Assembly (NCBI GenBank): GCA_949317995.1
Contig: OX439039.1
Coordinates: 19,335,282-19,399,281, forward strand
DNA from: Acholoe squamosa
Taxonomy: Eukaryota; Annelida; Polychaeta; Phyllodocida; Polynoidae
Reading direction: 5' to 3'
DNA length: 64,000 nucleotides
The stretch's first letter is position 1, and every line of letters begins with the position of its first letter. The notes beneath the pieces were generated by a model that made no database searches, was not told the DNA's origin, and saw only the letters and a program-made list of their open reading frames with translations. Shown here piece after piece: positions 31,296 to 43,491 of the stretch. Made by a program: the position numbers and the translations under genes.

Positions 31296-31301
31296 ACTGT
31301 T

Positions 31302-31734
31302 CCATGATGTACCATGACATGATGTACCATGACATGATGTACCATGACATGATGTACCATGACACGATGTACCATGACACGATGTACCATGACACGATGT
31401 ACCATGACACGATGTACCATGACATGATGTACCATGACACGATGTACCATGACACGATGTACCATGACATGATGTACCATGACACGATGTACCATGACAC
31501 GATGTACCATGACACGATGTACCATGACATGATGTACCATGACATGATGTACCATGACACGATGTACCATGACATGATGTACCATGACATGATGTACCAT
31601 GACATGATGTACCATGACATGATGTACCATGACACGATGTACCATGACATGATGTACCATGACATGATGTACCATGACATGATGTACCATGACAAGATGT
31701 ACCATGACATGATGTACCATGACATGATGTACCA
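31302..31734. repeat. 15-bp satellite GATGTACCATGACAY, about 29 units
   Basis: Uninterrupted tandem array with a 15-nt unit. The main variation is C/T at the last base (ACACGATG or ACATGATG), with one A variant. Because 15 is divisible by 3 and the unit lacks stops in several frames, long spurious repeat ORFs (MYHDT on +, SWYIM and MVHHV on -) result; these are not genes. Degenerate edges (GATGCATCATTAGATGATG) flank it. Confidence 0.98.
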
Positions 31735-31764
31735 TTAGACGATGCATCATTAGATGATGCATTA

Positions 31765-33770
31765 GGAGGTGAATGCTAACCCCATGTACTCCATGAGATG
31801 ATGGAGGAATATTAGTACAGAAGGTAGACTGCCTGTGGTGGCAGCCTCACAGAAAACCGTCACCCTCTATTTTTACACATGTACAGGGCCATATGGTTGC
31901 TGGCTATTTGTTCCTCAGCCAAAAGCCTAAACACGATACTATTAAAGTCCTCTGTGTCTTCTCCACAAGCTACATAAGTATTTACATATATCTGTAGGCG
32001 AGCCACAGGGGGTGGGGGCAAGCTGGGACTCCTGTGAGGCTGATTCAAAAGACGACACTTTGTATTTTAGTCATAAAGCCTCAAAGGCTTGAGTGAGTTT
32101 TAGGAAGTAGAGAAGAAGGAATAAACAAGCATTCACACCCAGGTTTTGTGTGTGTGTGTATATCCTGCAAGTTGTGTAATGTATCATTCTGAATTATATG
32201 GGCAGTATCATACATACAGGCACTGTATTTAAGTCTATATTCTTGCCTCTTTTTATGAGACCTCACATGAAATTGATGTCAAAAACCATAAAAGATGTTG
32301 ACCCTTCAATTCCAAAATGATTTTTTCTATTACTTAATACACAGTGCAAAATGCAGACTAGCTTTCATGTTCTATATGATTGTAAGTGGAGCTCCCTTCA
32401 TCGAGTATTCTGTTCTATATAATTGTAGGTGGAGCTCCATTCATCGAGCATACGATGCGGCTTGATGCCGAAAAAAAAAACGAATGTCTGGAGGGATTAT
32501 GTAGTTCTTATATATGATACATGAAGGTGATTAGCTATGCACATCCTAAGTAACGAGAACCTGGGAATCTGCCCGAGGTATTTAACCAACGGACACACTC
32601 CATCTTCAATCTACCAAAGGGAAAAAAATAACAATGAAAAAAATGTCTGGGCCAGTCAAACACAGACACGTGTATTTGTCTTTTAACACTTGTATATTGT
32701 AGCAAACACTCAAACAATAGTACACTGTACAAATCCTACACAAGTATAACAAAAGCGTCCGTACATCACAGGACCCCGGCGGTTTGAGCCTATCAGGATA
32801 CGTTAATGTTGTACTTCACATTACCCCCTTGTCGTCATGATGCATGAGTGCATCCCGGGTGCATCCCTGATCAGGAAGCATGCATCCATGTATCATGACG
32901 ACTTGGCTGGTTTCATACTCTCCTGAAGTACCAATATGATACTCTATCATTATTTCAACACTATTATTTATTCCACCTTATGTTAGTTTTAACCATTTTT
33001 ATTTCTGCCATTCATAGCATTATAGATTTGTATGATGTGCATTATCGATTGCCTTATAGTGCTATGTTTTCATCGTGTGGGATACAATCAACACAATTAC
33101 TGAAATATCATTCACCCTTGCTCACCACCATAAATAGTGCACTGTTGCCCCTTTCGTGCCCAGAATTGTTTTGAGAAAGCTGATATATTCACCAAAGCTG
33201 ATATAGTAGAGGCTATTACCTCTATCATGTTCAGGTTAAAGTACTGCTTTAAATAGTAACAAAAAGTGCAATAAAATAGCTTTCAGAATATGTAATATGA
33301 AGCATATGTTTGGGTATCATATGAGTCAGTAGGAATTAATCATGGCCGAAGAAGTTGAAATGTGCTGATTTGGATGAAGGTGTCTGGGATATCATATTTT
33401 ACTTTTTTCTTTTATTTTGGTGGGGAAAAGGCTATTTTCAATTCATAAAATGTTATTTTGACCATTGAAAAAATGCCATATTAATGAAAAATGAAAGGAA
33501 TGGTCATTATAATTGGATTCCTTTGAGAAAATCCCATGAAAAATATTTCATCAATATCTTTTTGTATCTTATCAGTATTTTTGTGGATTTAGTGTATTTT
33601 CTGCACAATAATTTCTAACCTTGACTTCGTCCTTTGATGATCGTTAACAATAGGAAGTTTCTCACCTCAAGGAGTTGTTCCTTACTGTTTTTTTTTGTTA
33701 TCAGGTGTTTATTGCAACTATTGAAACACAGCAGCTATAATCTCCCTACCTACCTGCTATACATCAGTGC
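31765..33770. other. Intergenic, no gene seen
   Basis: Contains a short direct duplication near 32370-32450 (GGAGCTCC-TTCATCGAG twice, about 60 bp apart) and one hairpin-family copy at 32831-32902. Otherwise unique A/T-rich sequence. Confidence 0.5.
32831..32902. repeat. GATGCATGAATGCA hairpin-family copy
   Basis: GTCGTCATGATGCATGAGTG pairs with CATCCATGTATCATGACGAC to give a hairpin of about 25 bp with mismatches. Confidence 0.7.
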
Positions 33771-33771
33771 C

Positions 33772-34233
33772 CAGTGGACACAGAACTTTGAATCAATGTT
33801 GACAACTTGTTGATGTGTGTTGATAGTGTTGATCAACCTGTCTTTTTTCCAATATTTCCATTTCAATCTTGTCAACCATCACTATTGGTTATACCATTTT
33901 ACCAACTGATCAACAGTTTACATATCAACATCAACAGTTAACATATCAACATTGAAAAACCGTTCAAAATTCAACATTGATTTTTTACAATTGGTGCAAC
34001 ACTGTCAATTTCAGAATCACCTCAAAAATATCGACATTGAAACAAAATTCGATTAACATAGAAATGCACATGTTGAATCAGCACTGGTGGTTAGATGTTG
34101 AATAACAATTGATTTGATTATGTTGTGTCAACTTTCAAATTCAAACATATTTCAACCTTAAATCAACTGTTGATATGCAAACATTGCAAATGTTGATTCA
34201 CGACTGAATCAACGTTAATGTGAGTGCCCACTG
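33772..34233. mobile_element. Possible MITE rich in CAACATTGA words
   Basis: The ends CAGTGGACAC and the complement of GTGCCCACTG, each followed by TTGAATCAA or GTTGATTCA, form loose inverted termini. The interior is dominated by GTTGA/TCAAC in both orientations. No target duplication seen. Confidence 0.5.
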
Positions 34234-34234
34234 C

Positions 34235-36210
34235 ATGGGTGGTATTTGTACTGCTACATTCATATGACAACTGAGGAATATGATAGACTACTGGCACAAT
34301 CAGTCATATTGATCTCCTCAAAGGGCTAAAGTGTTAAAACCTGCAGGAGCTTGTATATGCAGGGCTGCATGTTATCTCCCTGTCATGAGGACCAGCAGAA
34401 TTCACTACAGTCTCCATCAGATAGGGCTCCTAGTATGTACAGGTGATGTGACAAGGACCCCTAATGACACTGACTTCAACCATCATAAGGCACTGCCCTG
34501 TAATCATAGACCCTAATGGGGCTCTTAAATAGACTGAAGTCATGACGGGTGGTGAGATGTGTGTATGGATGGGGGTAATCTGTGTACAGGAGTTATCATA
34601 GTAGCACAGCACTGACACCTTAGTGAAAGCAGACTCTGAATGGAAAGAACTGTTGTAGGGACGAACACGTTATTATCGTTTTGATGAGCGTGGAGAGGGT
34701 GTAGGTGGGGTATTTCGATTCGTGATTTTGTTTAGTAAAACACATTTTCCGAGGAAACACATTCAGGAAATTGGGCGAGGGCAAGCTTCATATAGATCTA
34801 TTGTCGGGGATTGGGGGAGGGGGGGGGGGGTAAAAAGAAATGTCTGCTCTAGTTAAGACTTCATCACCCGCCCCCACTGAAGAGAGTCGATAAGTTACTT
34901 GCCTTGATGCCTGTCACCTTATTTGAGATTCCTTTGCAGCATGCCCCCTCCAAAGAAATGCCTATATAAAGTTAGATTGTGGAGAAAGATACCTGGTCAG
35001 AAATTAATAACAGAGGTAAAGCCTAAAAAGAAAGATCTAATGGATGGGGGAGGGACAGGAAGGGAGTTGAAGGTTATGACTTCCATAATGTCTTTCTCGA
35101 CCATCAGGGTCTTTAGGTAGGAAGTCACATCTTAAAAGGAGGGAGGACAAAATATAAGACAAAAAAGGAAATAGCTACACTAAGAGAAAGAGGTACAAGC
35201 GAGACGCCTGTTTCGCCATGTTTGTCATGGTTACGGGACGCTGGGTGCACTGACGAGGCAGGAAAATGACATTTACTGCAAAATGTCACATAGAATGGAG
35301 GCAGGAACAAAGGTGGATATTGTCAGGAGGTTAGAGGGTTAGCAGACAGGGGGGATATAATGGCAGACACGCCGGGCTGACTGCTGTAATTTGTTCTCTA
35401 TATCTGCTGTAGTCATCGGTGTGGCACCTGACACGGGGAGGATCCTGGAGGGGGGGATCACCGACAGCCACATTGGGAAAGTTATGGGCACTGTTACTAC
35501 TTTGTACCAGAAAGAAAGAGAGACAGAGAGAACTTGAGGGAGGTGGGAGGGAAGAGGGGATCGAGGGATTGGAGTGAGGCAAAGGGACTGACAGACTGTG
35601 ATAAAAAAAGAGAAAATGAAAAACAGCAAATATTACTTAGATATTACATCGATCAATAATGGTCTATTGCCATGGTAACTCTAAAAAGAAGCGCTTCCTC
35701 TTAACGAGATACATAGATTAATCAGTGGCCTTTGCACATGTATAGGGCTCTCAGTTTGCTGTCACATGTTGCTGTTAATTGTTCAGGTAGATCTAAGTAA
35801 GTAAATGACTATAATTATATGGTTACTGTACTAGGCTAACTGCCTCCAATGACAAGCTATTATGAAACCTGTCAACCGTCATCACAATTCTGTTATGGTG
35901 GTAAATATACTTCAATTACAGGTGTGAGAAGTATCCTTTTTCGTCCACTAAATATATGTAGAAGTCATTTTTCAAGGACGTCTGCCACTGTGATTTTCTA
36001 TATAGAATTCCCAGGTCCCCTTGGATCCCAAATGACTTCTATGAATTGTGCAGAGAACATTTCAACATCAAGGCAATATTAATCCCTGACAGTCATAAAC
36101 CCTATGACACGTTAAAGGGTGCAAGCATTGCCTTTCCCATATCAAAAGATCCGTTAGCAATCAAAACAAGAAGCTTTAATCCTTATCAAAGAAAATGAAG
36201 TGCTGTCTTG
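34235..36210. other. Intergenic, no gene seen
   Basis: A poly-G tract at 34811-34831 and purine-rich stretches at 35140-35600. No exon could be supported. Confidence 0.5.
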
Positions 36211-36214
36211 TCTG

Positions 36215-36400
36215 CTCGCCAGCACTTCATTGTACCAACCTTTTGGGAGTGTATCGACCCTGTATAATGTCGTCATGATGCATGAATGCAGCCCTGGTGA
36301 GTTAATTGCCAGGGCTGCATTCATGCATCACGGCACCCAAAGGGCATGCATTAATGCGTTAGTGTTGCAGAAATTTATGTATATACGCCACCCCAGCCAA
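36215..36400. repeat. GATGCATGAATGCA hairpin family, best copy
   Basis: Perfect 22-bp arms at 36276-36297 and 36309-36330 (TGATGCATGAATGCAGCCC.. and its complement) around an 11-nt loop. Outer sequence CCTTTTGGGAGTGTATCGACCC and a weaker second hairpin half at 36340-36365 are shared with other copies. Confidence 0.85.
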
Positions 36401-37451
36401 ATGGCATAGCACTGAAGTTGCCATTACTCACATTATATAGAGAGTTAATATGCAGTTCTAGATAAACCCTTGCTGAACAGGTGTTTTCCTCAGGTCTCCA
36501 TAAATATACGTCATGGCCCCCTCGCGTGTCTGTAAAATATTCTAGCACTGTAATCTCTGGGAGATTATCTAGATAACATCAAGGGTCATTAATATTAATT
36601 CTGTAAGCACGTTAATTAAGATTGAACGGGAATGTGCTTGGATATGTACGGTATATAAATGGACGAGGCTGAATTAGGGGAGACGGTTACGACGGTTTCT
36701 GATGGGGAGAAAAACGTATTTACTAGGACTTTCATCTCCTTGTGGAGGCGGCTAGGAGGAAGGATTTGGTACGTTTGAATCGGTATGTGAACACCTGCCA
36801 AAACACGGGGGTGACTAGTTGATCTAGTGCCAGGGGCAATTATGCTTTGGGAACGTCATCGAAATTAGTAATTCATAACATTGTGTTACGATTAGAAATT
36901 ATAGAGGTAATTCATATTAAACCTACTTGAGTACAGAACAATTTGACTGTATGTTTGATACGTCATATGCGTACATCCCTATTTATCCCTTACTCTGGCT
37001 AATCACAGTGTTTATGCCATAACATCATGGGGCAAAAAGTGCACTTGCTACCCACAGATTGATGTCAGAAGATTAACTCTGCTGGAAATCTTGATAATGA
37101 CAACAACATTTTTATCCACAATAGCTGATTATCATAAACCCGTTGCTGCCTCACGTCCGTACCCAGGTGTCATTTTTTTACAAAATACCTACAGAGAGAC
37201 GCCAGTCAAAAGTCGATCCCATAAATCAAACCCCTATCTGTCTGAAGTATGGAGAAAACAGTATACATATACATGCACATATTTTCTGGCTTATAGCCTT
37301 ACAACACATGACCACACACCCCCCCCTTTCAAGAAGAATCTTTTTCTCGTTTCTTTGTTGTTTTTTTTTTGTTTTTTTTTTTCATTTTTGCATGGGCATA
37401 CACCTATAATGAAAAACAACGATTATTGAAATTCCTACCAAATTTTACCTT

Positions 37452-37732
37452 TACCGTAATACCTCGCGTATAAGGAGCGCCTTATACGTGAGAATGCACC
37501 CCTGGTGCGCCTTATAGAAGCAGAATTATTTAGGAGATATTTTTCTCTAAACTTGCCCCAATATTCTCTTGACCCTGTATAGTTGTAAAATGGGATGGGG
37601 GAGGCTCTAGGATAGCCATAGGTCTTTGAATTGTGAAAATCCGTTGATTAGAAAAAAAGTTATGATTTTTTTTTACTTTTACACTCACATCTGCAAAGTC
37701 TGGGTGCACCTTATACGCGATGTATTACGGTA
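37452..37732. mobile_element. CCGTAAT MITE, copy 3
   Basis: Left TACCGTAATACCTCGCGTAT, right ATACGCGATGTATTACGGTA, so a variant terminus (TACCTCGCG instead of TCTCCCGCG) changed coordinately at both ends. TA flanks. Confidence 0.8.
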
Positions 37733-38084
37733 CTTTGCATTATTGTTTAAGCTGAAATAAACCTTAACTCTAATTTGGCCTTATCTATGAACAGCAAGAT
37801 ATATTGCAGGTGTGCTGGCTAGGGGGAGGGGGGGGGTAGAGTTGGGGTGAGGGGTATACAGGCAGGGTGGACACGCAGGTTTACCGCAGGTAGACGTTTA
37901 GATAATAGTGAGAGGTGAACATTAACTTTGTAACCTCTGTATTAATATCCCACTCACACGCAGCCCCCTCCTACTCCACCCCTTCCTAACCCTTTAGAGG
38001 CTGCTTGATGCCTCCATGCCCATGTTCTTTGGTTGCCTTGATGCACCGTTGCAGTGCTGATGCAGTCTGAACTGCTTAGCATCA

Positions 38085-38225
38085 TGCCGACCCTTTGGGA
38101 GAGTATCAAATCTAGAGGGTCAGGATGATGCTTGAATGCAGCATCCTGAGTTGCTCAGCAGCGCTGCATTCATGCATCATGATGCCCAATTGACATGATC
38201 CATGATTGCATCATGCGACCTTCAA
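38085..38225. repeat. GATGCATGAATGCA hairpin-family copy
   Basis: CATCATGCCGACCCTTTGGG, GTATCAAATCTAGAGGGTC, then arms GATGATGCTTGAATGCAGC and GCTGCATTCATGCATCATG, then TGACATGATCCATGATTGC. It gives the fullest consensus order of the family. Confidence 0.8.
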
Positions 38226-39375
38226 AGGGATAGTCTACACTTTGGTATGTTATCTTCCTCTCCATCTCCCATCCGGAGATCGTAGCCAGCCAGAATTAGA
38301 GGTAATTGTGGAAATTGTCGTCATTACAAAACAAATGCCACCACGGCTCTGCTAGCTTATCTCAGCTCCGCTAGGGGGACGCCGGGAGATGCGCGCGCAG
38401 ATACGTCGCCAGGTTTGGTGTAATTACTTCAATTTGACGGCAGAGTTTGCGTGTTTTACGTCCATGTTTTGTACTATGGGGTTGTTAGATACAGCGTGCA
38501 GAAGGGGGGGCAGGCTGGGGGTATGTGGCAGTGTAAAACGTCAGGTATCTCATAAGGGCTTATATTTATATAAAGTCAGACACAAGTTTTATACTGTAAC
38601 GACCCTTCACCAAAGTTGTACAAAAAAGAGGGGGGGGGGGTATCACACCAAAGAAACTGATATTATGTCTATGGTGTTCATGGGAGCACATCGACATTCA
38701 TTCCATCCTTCCTCCTCGCTAGGTTGGCAAAGGTATCTGTCACAAGCCTGCTAAAATGGCTGTAAAATGAGTGATCTCGAGCTTAACACAGCCCCATCTC
38801 TCACAGAAGATAGATGTTAGCGGTCTCCGACATCACAGGTGTTAAGATAGCAGTATGCACAGGTAACAACCCCAGCAGACCGGTGGGTGAGTCTGAGGGC
38901 GCAATTTACCTAAGATACACATCTCATGAAAAAAGGACAATCTCACAGAAAGCATAGTCCTGATGTATTCTGCGTTGTAACACATGCAGGTATTACTATA
39001 TAGATTATTTTCATAGGTGTTGACAGTAACCATCGTATATTGGTTGTCATTACAATGTACATAAGGTCATGGCGACGTCCACCGGGCGCTGGAGGTACTG
39101 CATATCCATCCACGCACACTTTCAATAGGAAGGGGAATGAATGAATTTGACCTTCAAATTCTAGAAGCCCATAGATTCTGAAGCTGTGTCCTGAAAACCC
39201 AGAGAGATTGACTTTTTGACATCCATTATCCTACACTTGTCTCTTATGCCGACTACATCCTATTCAACCATGTCCATTCGCTTACGCTTACCCTTTAAAA
39301 GTTTAAGTCGCACCTACAGGGTCTTTTGCTTCCACTTGAAAGCAGCTCTGGAAGGATATTCTTGCCAACCCTAGG

Positions 39376-39539
39376 CAGTGGCGGATTTAGAGGGGGTGGG
39401 CAGGGGCACTCACACCCCCCTTTTCACAGTACTTAAGCGTTTGATTACATATTTTGCACCCCAAAATTTGCTCAAATATAGGGGATGTGCCCCACTCTTT
39501 TTGGGCCCCCTCCCTTTCCAGATCCTGGATCCGCCACTG
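39376..39539. mobile_element. 164-bp hAT-like MITE (CAGTGGCGGAT termini)
   Basis: Left CAGTGGCGGATTTAGAGGGG, right GATCCTGGATCCGCCACTG. CTAGG directly abuts both ends (39371-39375 and 39540-39544), a 5-bp target duplication. CAGTGGCGGAT ends are common among hAT elements in many animals. Confidence 0.85.
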
Positions 39540-40001
39540 CTAGGTGGGCAGTGCTTCCTGACGGGTCACTATGATGTACATGTAGCAATGCACAGCTGGG
39601 GAATTACTCATTTGGATGCATTATGTTGACAATATAACTATAAGACATTATTATATTCTACAAGAGCTAAGGCATTAAAAGGCAGCTAGATACATACGTC
39701 TTCATTTAATTGGTTGTATGTGTTATCTGTCATCCTGTCTTTGTCAGGGTAAGGAGGCTGTAAGCTGATAGCTTCTACTGTCTGCTGATTTCACCACCCT
39801 CCATCCCCGCATATATACGGGACTAGCATATTGCTAGTACTGAGAAAATCAGCTAGGTGGGTCATGTAGTCGGGGGCTAGATCAGCATTTGGCCTCTTTG
39901 AACAGTTTACTTTGGTGGACTATATTTGATTGACTATCTGTGCAATATTCTGAAATTTATACCTAATGATAGGAACTACCTCAAATTTTAACAAGATAAG
40001 G

Positions 40002-40138
<137 letters not shown>

Positions 40139-40489
40139 TTATTTCTTTAAATGCAAGAGAAATCAGACTTGAACAGTTTTGTAAGAGAGCACATATAATC
40201 CAGGCTGAGTAAAAGCTAGCCATTGTCCCCCTATATCAGGCTTATCCCCTCCCTTCACACCTACAACAATGGAGAGGTACTAAGGGTGATTAAAATAGAG
40301 GCAGGGGTCAGCTTATCACCTTTATCAGTCTTATCAATCACCATTGTCCAGAAGTGTGAACAAGGGCACTGATCTGGAGTTGGGGGGGGGTACCCATAAT
40401 GCATAGCAAGAGGGCGGCCTCCATGACCTGATATGCTAATGCCCTATACATATATGGCCTTAGCGTGTTCCTGAGTGGGCCGACCCTGC

Positions 40490-40612
40490 TGAAGCTGATA
40501 ATTTGCGAGAGAAGGACTGATAACAATCACCTGATGGGTACAAGGTATTACGTAATGCACCCTGAAAAGTCGGCAGTGAATGAAAGGAATTTTCTCATTG
40601 GTCAATAATGTA
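40490..40612 (-). repeat. Dispersed repeat, inverted partner of 57858-57975
   Basis: Reverse complement carries TAGCGGGATACATTATTGAC and ACCCATCA then TTCTCTC, matching 57858-57975 at roughly 80% by eye. Confidence 0.7.
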
Positions 40613-41739
40613 TCCCGCTAAGTCGGAATATAGGCAGACACACCTGTGACAGGCAAGGTCTTAATGATAAGTCTGTGCATGTATTGGCCACTAGCTGGTC
40701 TGGAGCTGGTTCCGGCGACACACACCGATAAGAACTGATAAGATGGGACCAGCATGTCCCTGGAAGTAGCTGTTAACCAGGGACAAGGTACCCATCATGG
40801 TATGTCTTATCAGTTGGTTTTACCTCAACCAAATTCAAGATGAAGGCTCCACTAGGCCTCCATACTGAGCCTTTGGTAGCCAAAGTAAGAACTTCTGACA
40901 CAAATTTAACTCTTAATGCATTTTCCTTCCTTGTCTACGTGTCTGCCTGCCTGTTTGTTAACACGCTTGAAAAATTGAACAGGAAATAGATTATAAGGAC
41001 ATCTGTATTTTGCATTCTCAAATTTGAGTATTTATCATTGCCAAGGGGCAAGGCATGTTTATTAAATAACATAGACTAGTACATGTAATGGGATACAGTA
41101 TTTACACACAGAAACTCTACAGTACAAACCGTGTATGTGAACTAATTCAATATTCACCTCTATACACAATACAGCACACTCACCACCACCACTCACCAGA
41201 GGGAACCACTACCACTTACATATACATCACCCTGAGGGCAAGAGTCTTCCTACATACAGTGGAGATACCCTCACAGAACGTTTAACTAACTTTAGACGTG
41301 GGCCAAAACTATGACATTGACAATGTAGTAACATTGCTAAATATATATTGTTGTCTCAACAATTGTTAAACCCAAGGTAATGAGTAATTTCAGCATTATC
41401 TTCTTGGCATTAGCAATCTGAATACAATGGTCAATGTAGACTTCTGTCACATTATCTATATTGCTATGTGATACAATTCTGAGTCGGGTTTGGTTCACAA
41501 AACTAAAACGACTCTTGTGTACAGACCTGTAGAAACTTCAGACATTGATAAGGGTCTATGGCCCTTCACTCTTCTGCATGAGGGATGGAAATATTTATTT
41601 ACCTGATCCTTTTTTTTTTCTTTTTTCTTTTTTTTTAATTTGAGGTAGGTGCAATGTTTTAAATACATTACAGCAGTCCTTAAGTTCTTTCAACGTTAAT
41701 TTCAATTGCTGTTTCTATTTCACGTTCTCCCCTCCCCTG

Positions 41740-41905
41740 CCACTGTTACCCTCTGGCGGCGACGTTTTGTAAAACTATCTTATCGCGTCACTGCCGTCGA
41801 TCCGTCAACGTCACGTCACGGCGTCGGCGCGGTTGGACAGGGTCAGGGGGCAGGCTAAATGACCTTCAAGCCGACATCGACGATGCTAATTTGTTGGCGT
41901 TCTGC
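41740..41905. promoter_or_regulatory. CpG-dense patch, candidate promoter or enhancer
   Basis: About 18 CpG dinucleotides in 150 bp, far above the surroundings. Contains AACGTCACGTCACGGCG (CRE-like) and ATGACCTTCAAG, which on the other strand is TTGAAGGTCA, a nuclear-receptor extended half-site. No flanking exon was identified. Confidence 0.4.
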
Positions 41906-42780
41906 AGGTTAGGAGTGTGAGACGGGGATAGGAAACAGGATAGCTTTGTCTGTGGTTTGAGACCCCAGGGGGATAGCAGGAAGGCGGGAAAGGTGGAGTG
42001 GGGTAGGGGAGGGGGGGGGGCAGGGACAAGGAGAAGGAAAGAGCAATTTCTTTTTTTAATTCTTATTCAAATTCCTGGTTTACACAAGGGAAAGAAAATA
42101 GGATAAAGCAGTGAAGGATGGAATAGGGTGAGGTAGGAGGGAGGAAGGTAGAATGTAGAATTGTGGACAGCCATGTTAGGCAGGAGCTGGTAGGGACTCA
42201 GGGCAGAGCACAGGGCAGGCAGGTAGACAGGGATCTAGGTAAGGGAAGGACAGGTCACACATAAGGCCATAGTCCACTGTGAGACTAGACCTTTTTGCAA
42301 CTAAAGATTACACTGGATCTCATGGATGATTATCATGTGACATATACTGGGAAAAGGGGCCTTTATAATATTGTACCTGCACTAAGACCCCTTTTCACAG
42401 ACCACATCAAATTTACTTGTCAAGCAATTGCAGGAATGTTGCATAGTGGACCCACGGTTACCCCGGTATGGTATGGTCGGTCAGGGCAGGGGGAAACCAT
42501 GAGTTCAGACTAGAGGGTTGTGCCGAAATCGCTGCAGAAATTCAAAGTGGGTCAAAAACAATACATTAAAATATTTTCAACAGCATGCCTTGCCTACCAT
42601 GCAGTGGTGTCGTTTTTCTTAATGCATTTGAGGGTGCCGGGGGCGATGGTAGAATAGCATGTTCCCATAGAGACGGGACATTTGTACACGGACAATGAGG
42701 CCCCAGGAATGAAACACCCAACTTAACCCCTCCAGGGCGGCACATCATGCTTTATGGTACTGTCTATACATTCCTAAACT

Positions 42781-42850
42781 GTCATCATGATTGACCAATG
42801 CAGTGCCATAGTTAGCTACCTGCATGGCACTGCATTGATACGTCATTATG
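42781..42850. repeat. Hairpin-family relative
   Basis: CAATGCAGTGCCAT and ATGGCACTGCATTG are perfect 14-bp arms, flanked by GTCATCATG and CGTCATTATG. Confidence 0.6.
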
Positions 42851-43240
42851 CTCATTAATTGATCATACCGACAAATGAACATGAGGTATAGGGCAGTATG
42901 TATCCTTTACACAATCAATCTACCCCCACAAAGCACAGGTAGACAACCCCCCCCCCCTATACACCTTAGGGAGAGACAGAACACCCTCCCCTCACACACA
43001 TAATTTATAGGTTATGGATACATTAGGCTGGTAGTAACTGAGCTGCTTTTGACAATATTGCTTCTGCCTACAGGCAAAGGGAAATGTCTGAAACTCCACG
43101 GATATCTATAGGCCTGACAGAAGGTTAAGAAGGTGTGTTACTAATGCTCAGAAGAACTGAAAAGGTTTGAAGAAAAGTAAAGTAAGACATTACACCAGCA
43201 AAAAAAGAGCAAAGAGACCAAGGATGGTTATATTAATGGC

Positions 43241-43491
43241 ATGGGCGTAGACTGGTTACCAGATTTAGTCGGTGTAGGTGTTATCCAGGTGTTATCCATA
43301 TGCTATAGAAGGGTGAGAAACTAAAGGGAACAGTGCTGCCCTCTGGTGCCTTTATTTGCTATGCACAGACCATGATTACGGAGGTGAGGGGTGACTTAAG
43401 CAGCACTGTTCCATTTAGTTTCTCACCCTTCTATAGCATATGGATAACACCTGTAGACAAAGACTAAACCGGGTAACCAGTCCACGCCCGT
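43241..43491. mobile_element. 251-bp foldback MITE
   Basis: Termini ATGGGCGTAGACTGGTTACC and GGTAACCAGTCCACGCCCGT. Pairing continues inward for about 90 bp per arm (GGATAACACC, ATGCTATAGAAGGGTGAGAA, AACAGTGCTG), leaving a short centre, so nearly the whole element is palindromic. Confidence 0.85.

Noticed and set aside
31213-31762. Three long repeat ORFs on both strands (MYHDT-, SWYIM- and MVHHV-type pentapeptide repeats)
   Set aside because: All arise from the 15-bp satellite, whose period is divisible by three and lacks stops; no start context, promoter or unique flanking coding sequence.
37091-37429. 112-codon plus ORF ending in Phe-rich tail
   Set aside because: The tail is T-homopolymer; no conserved motif and no splice context.
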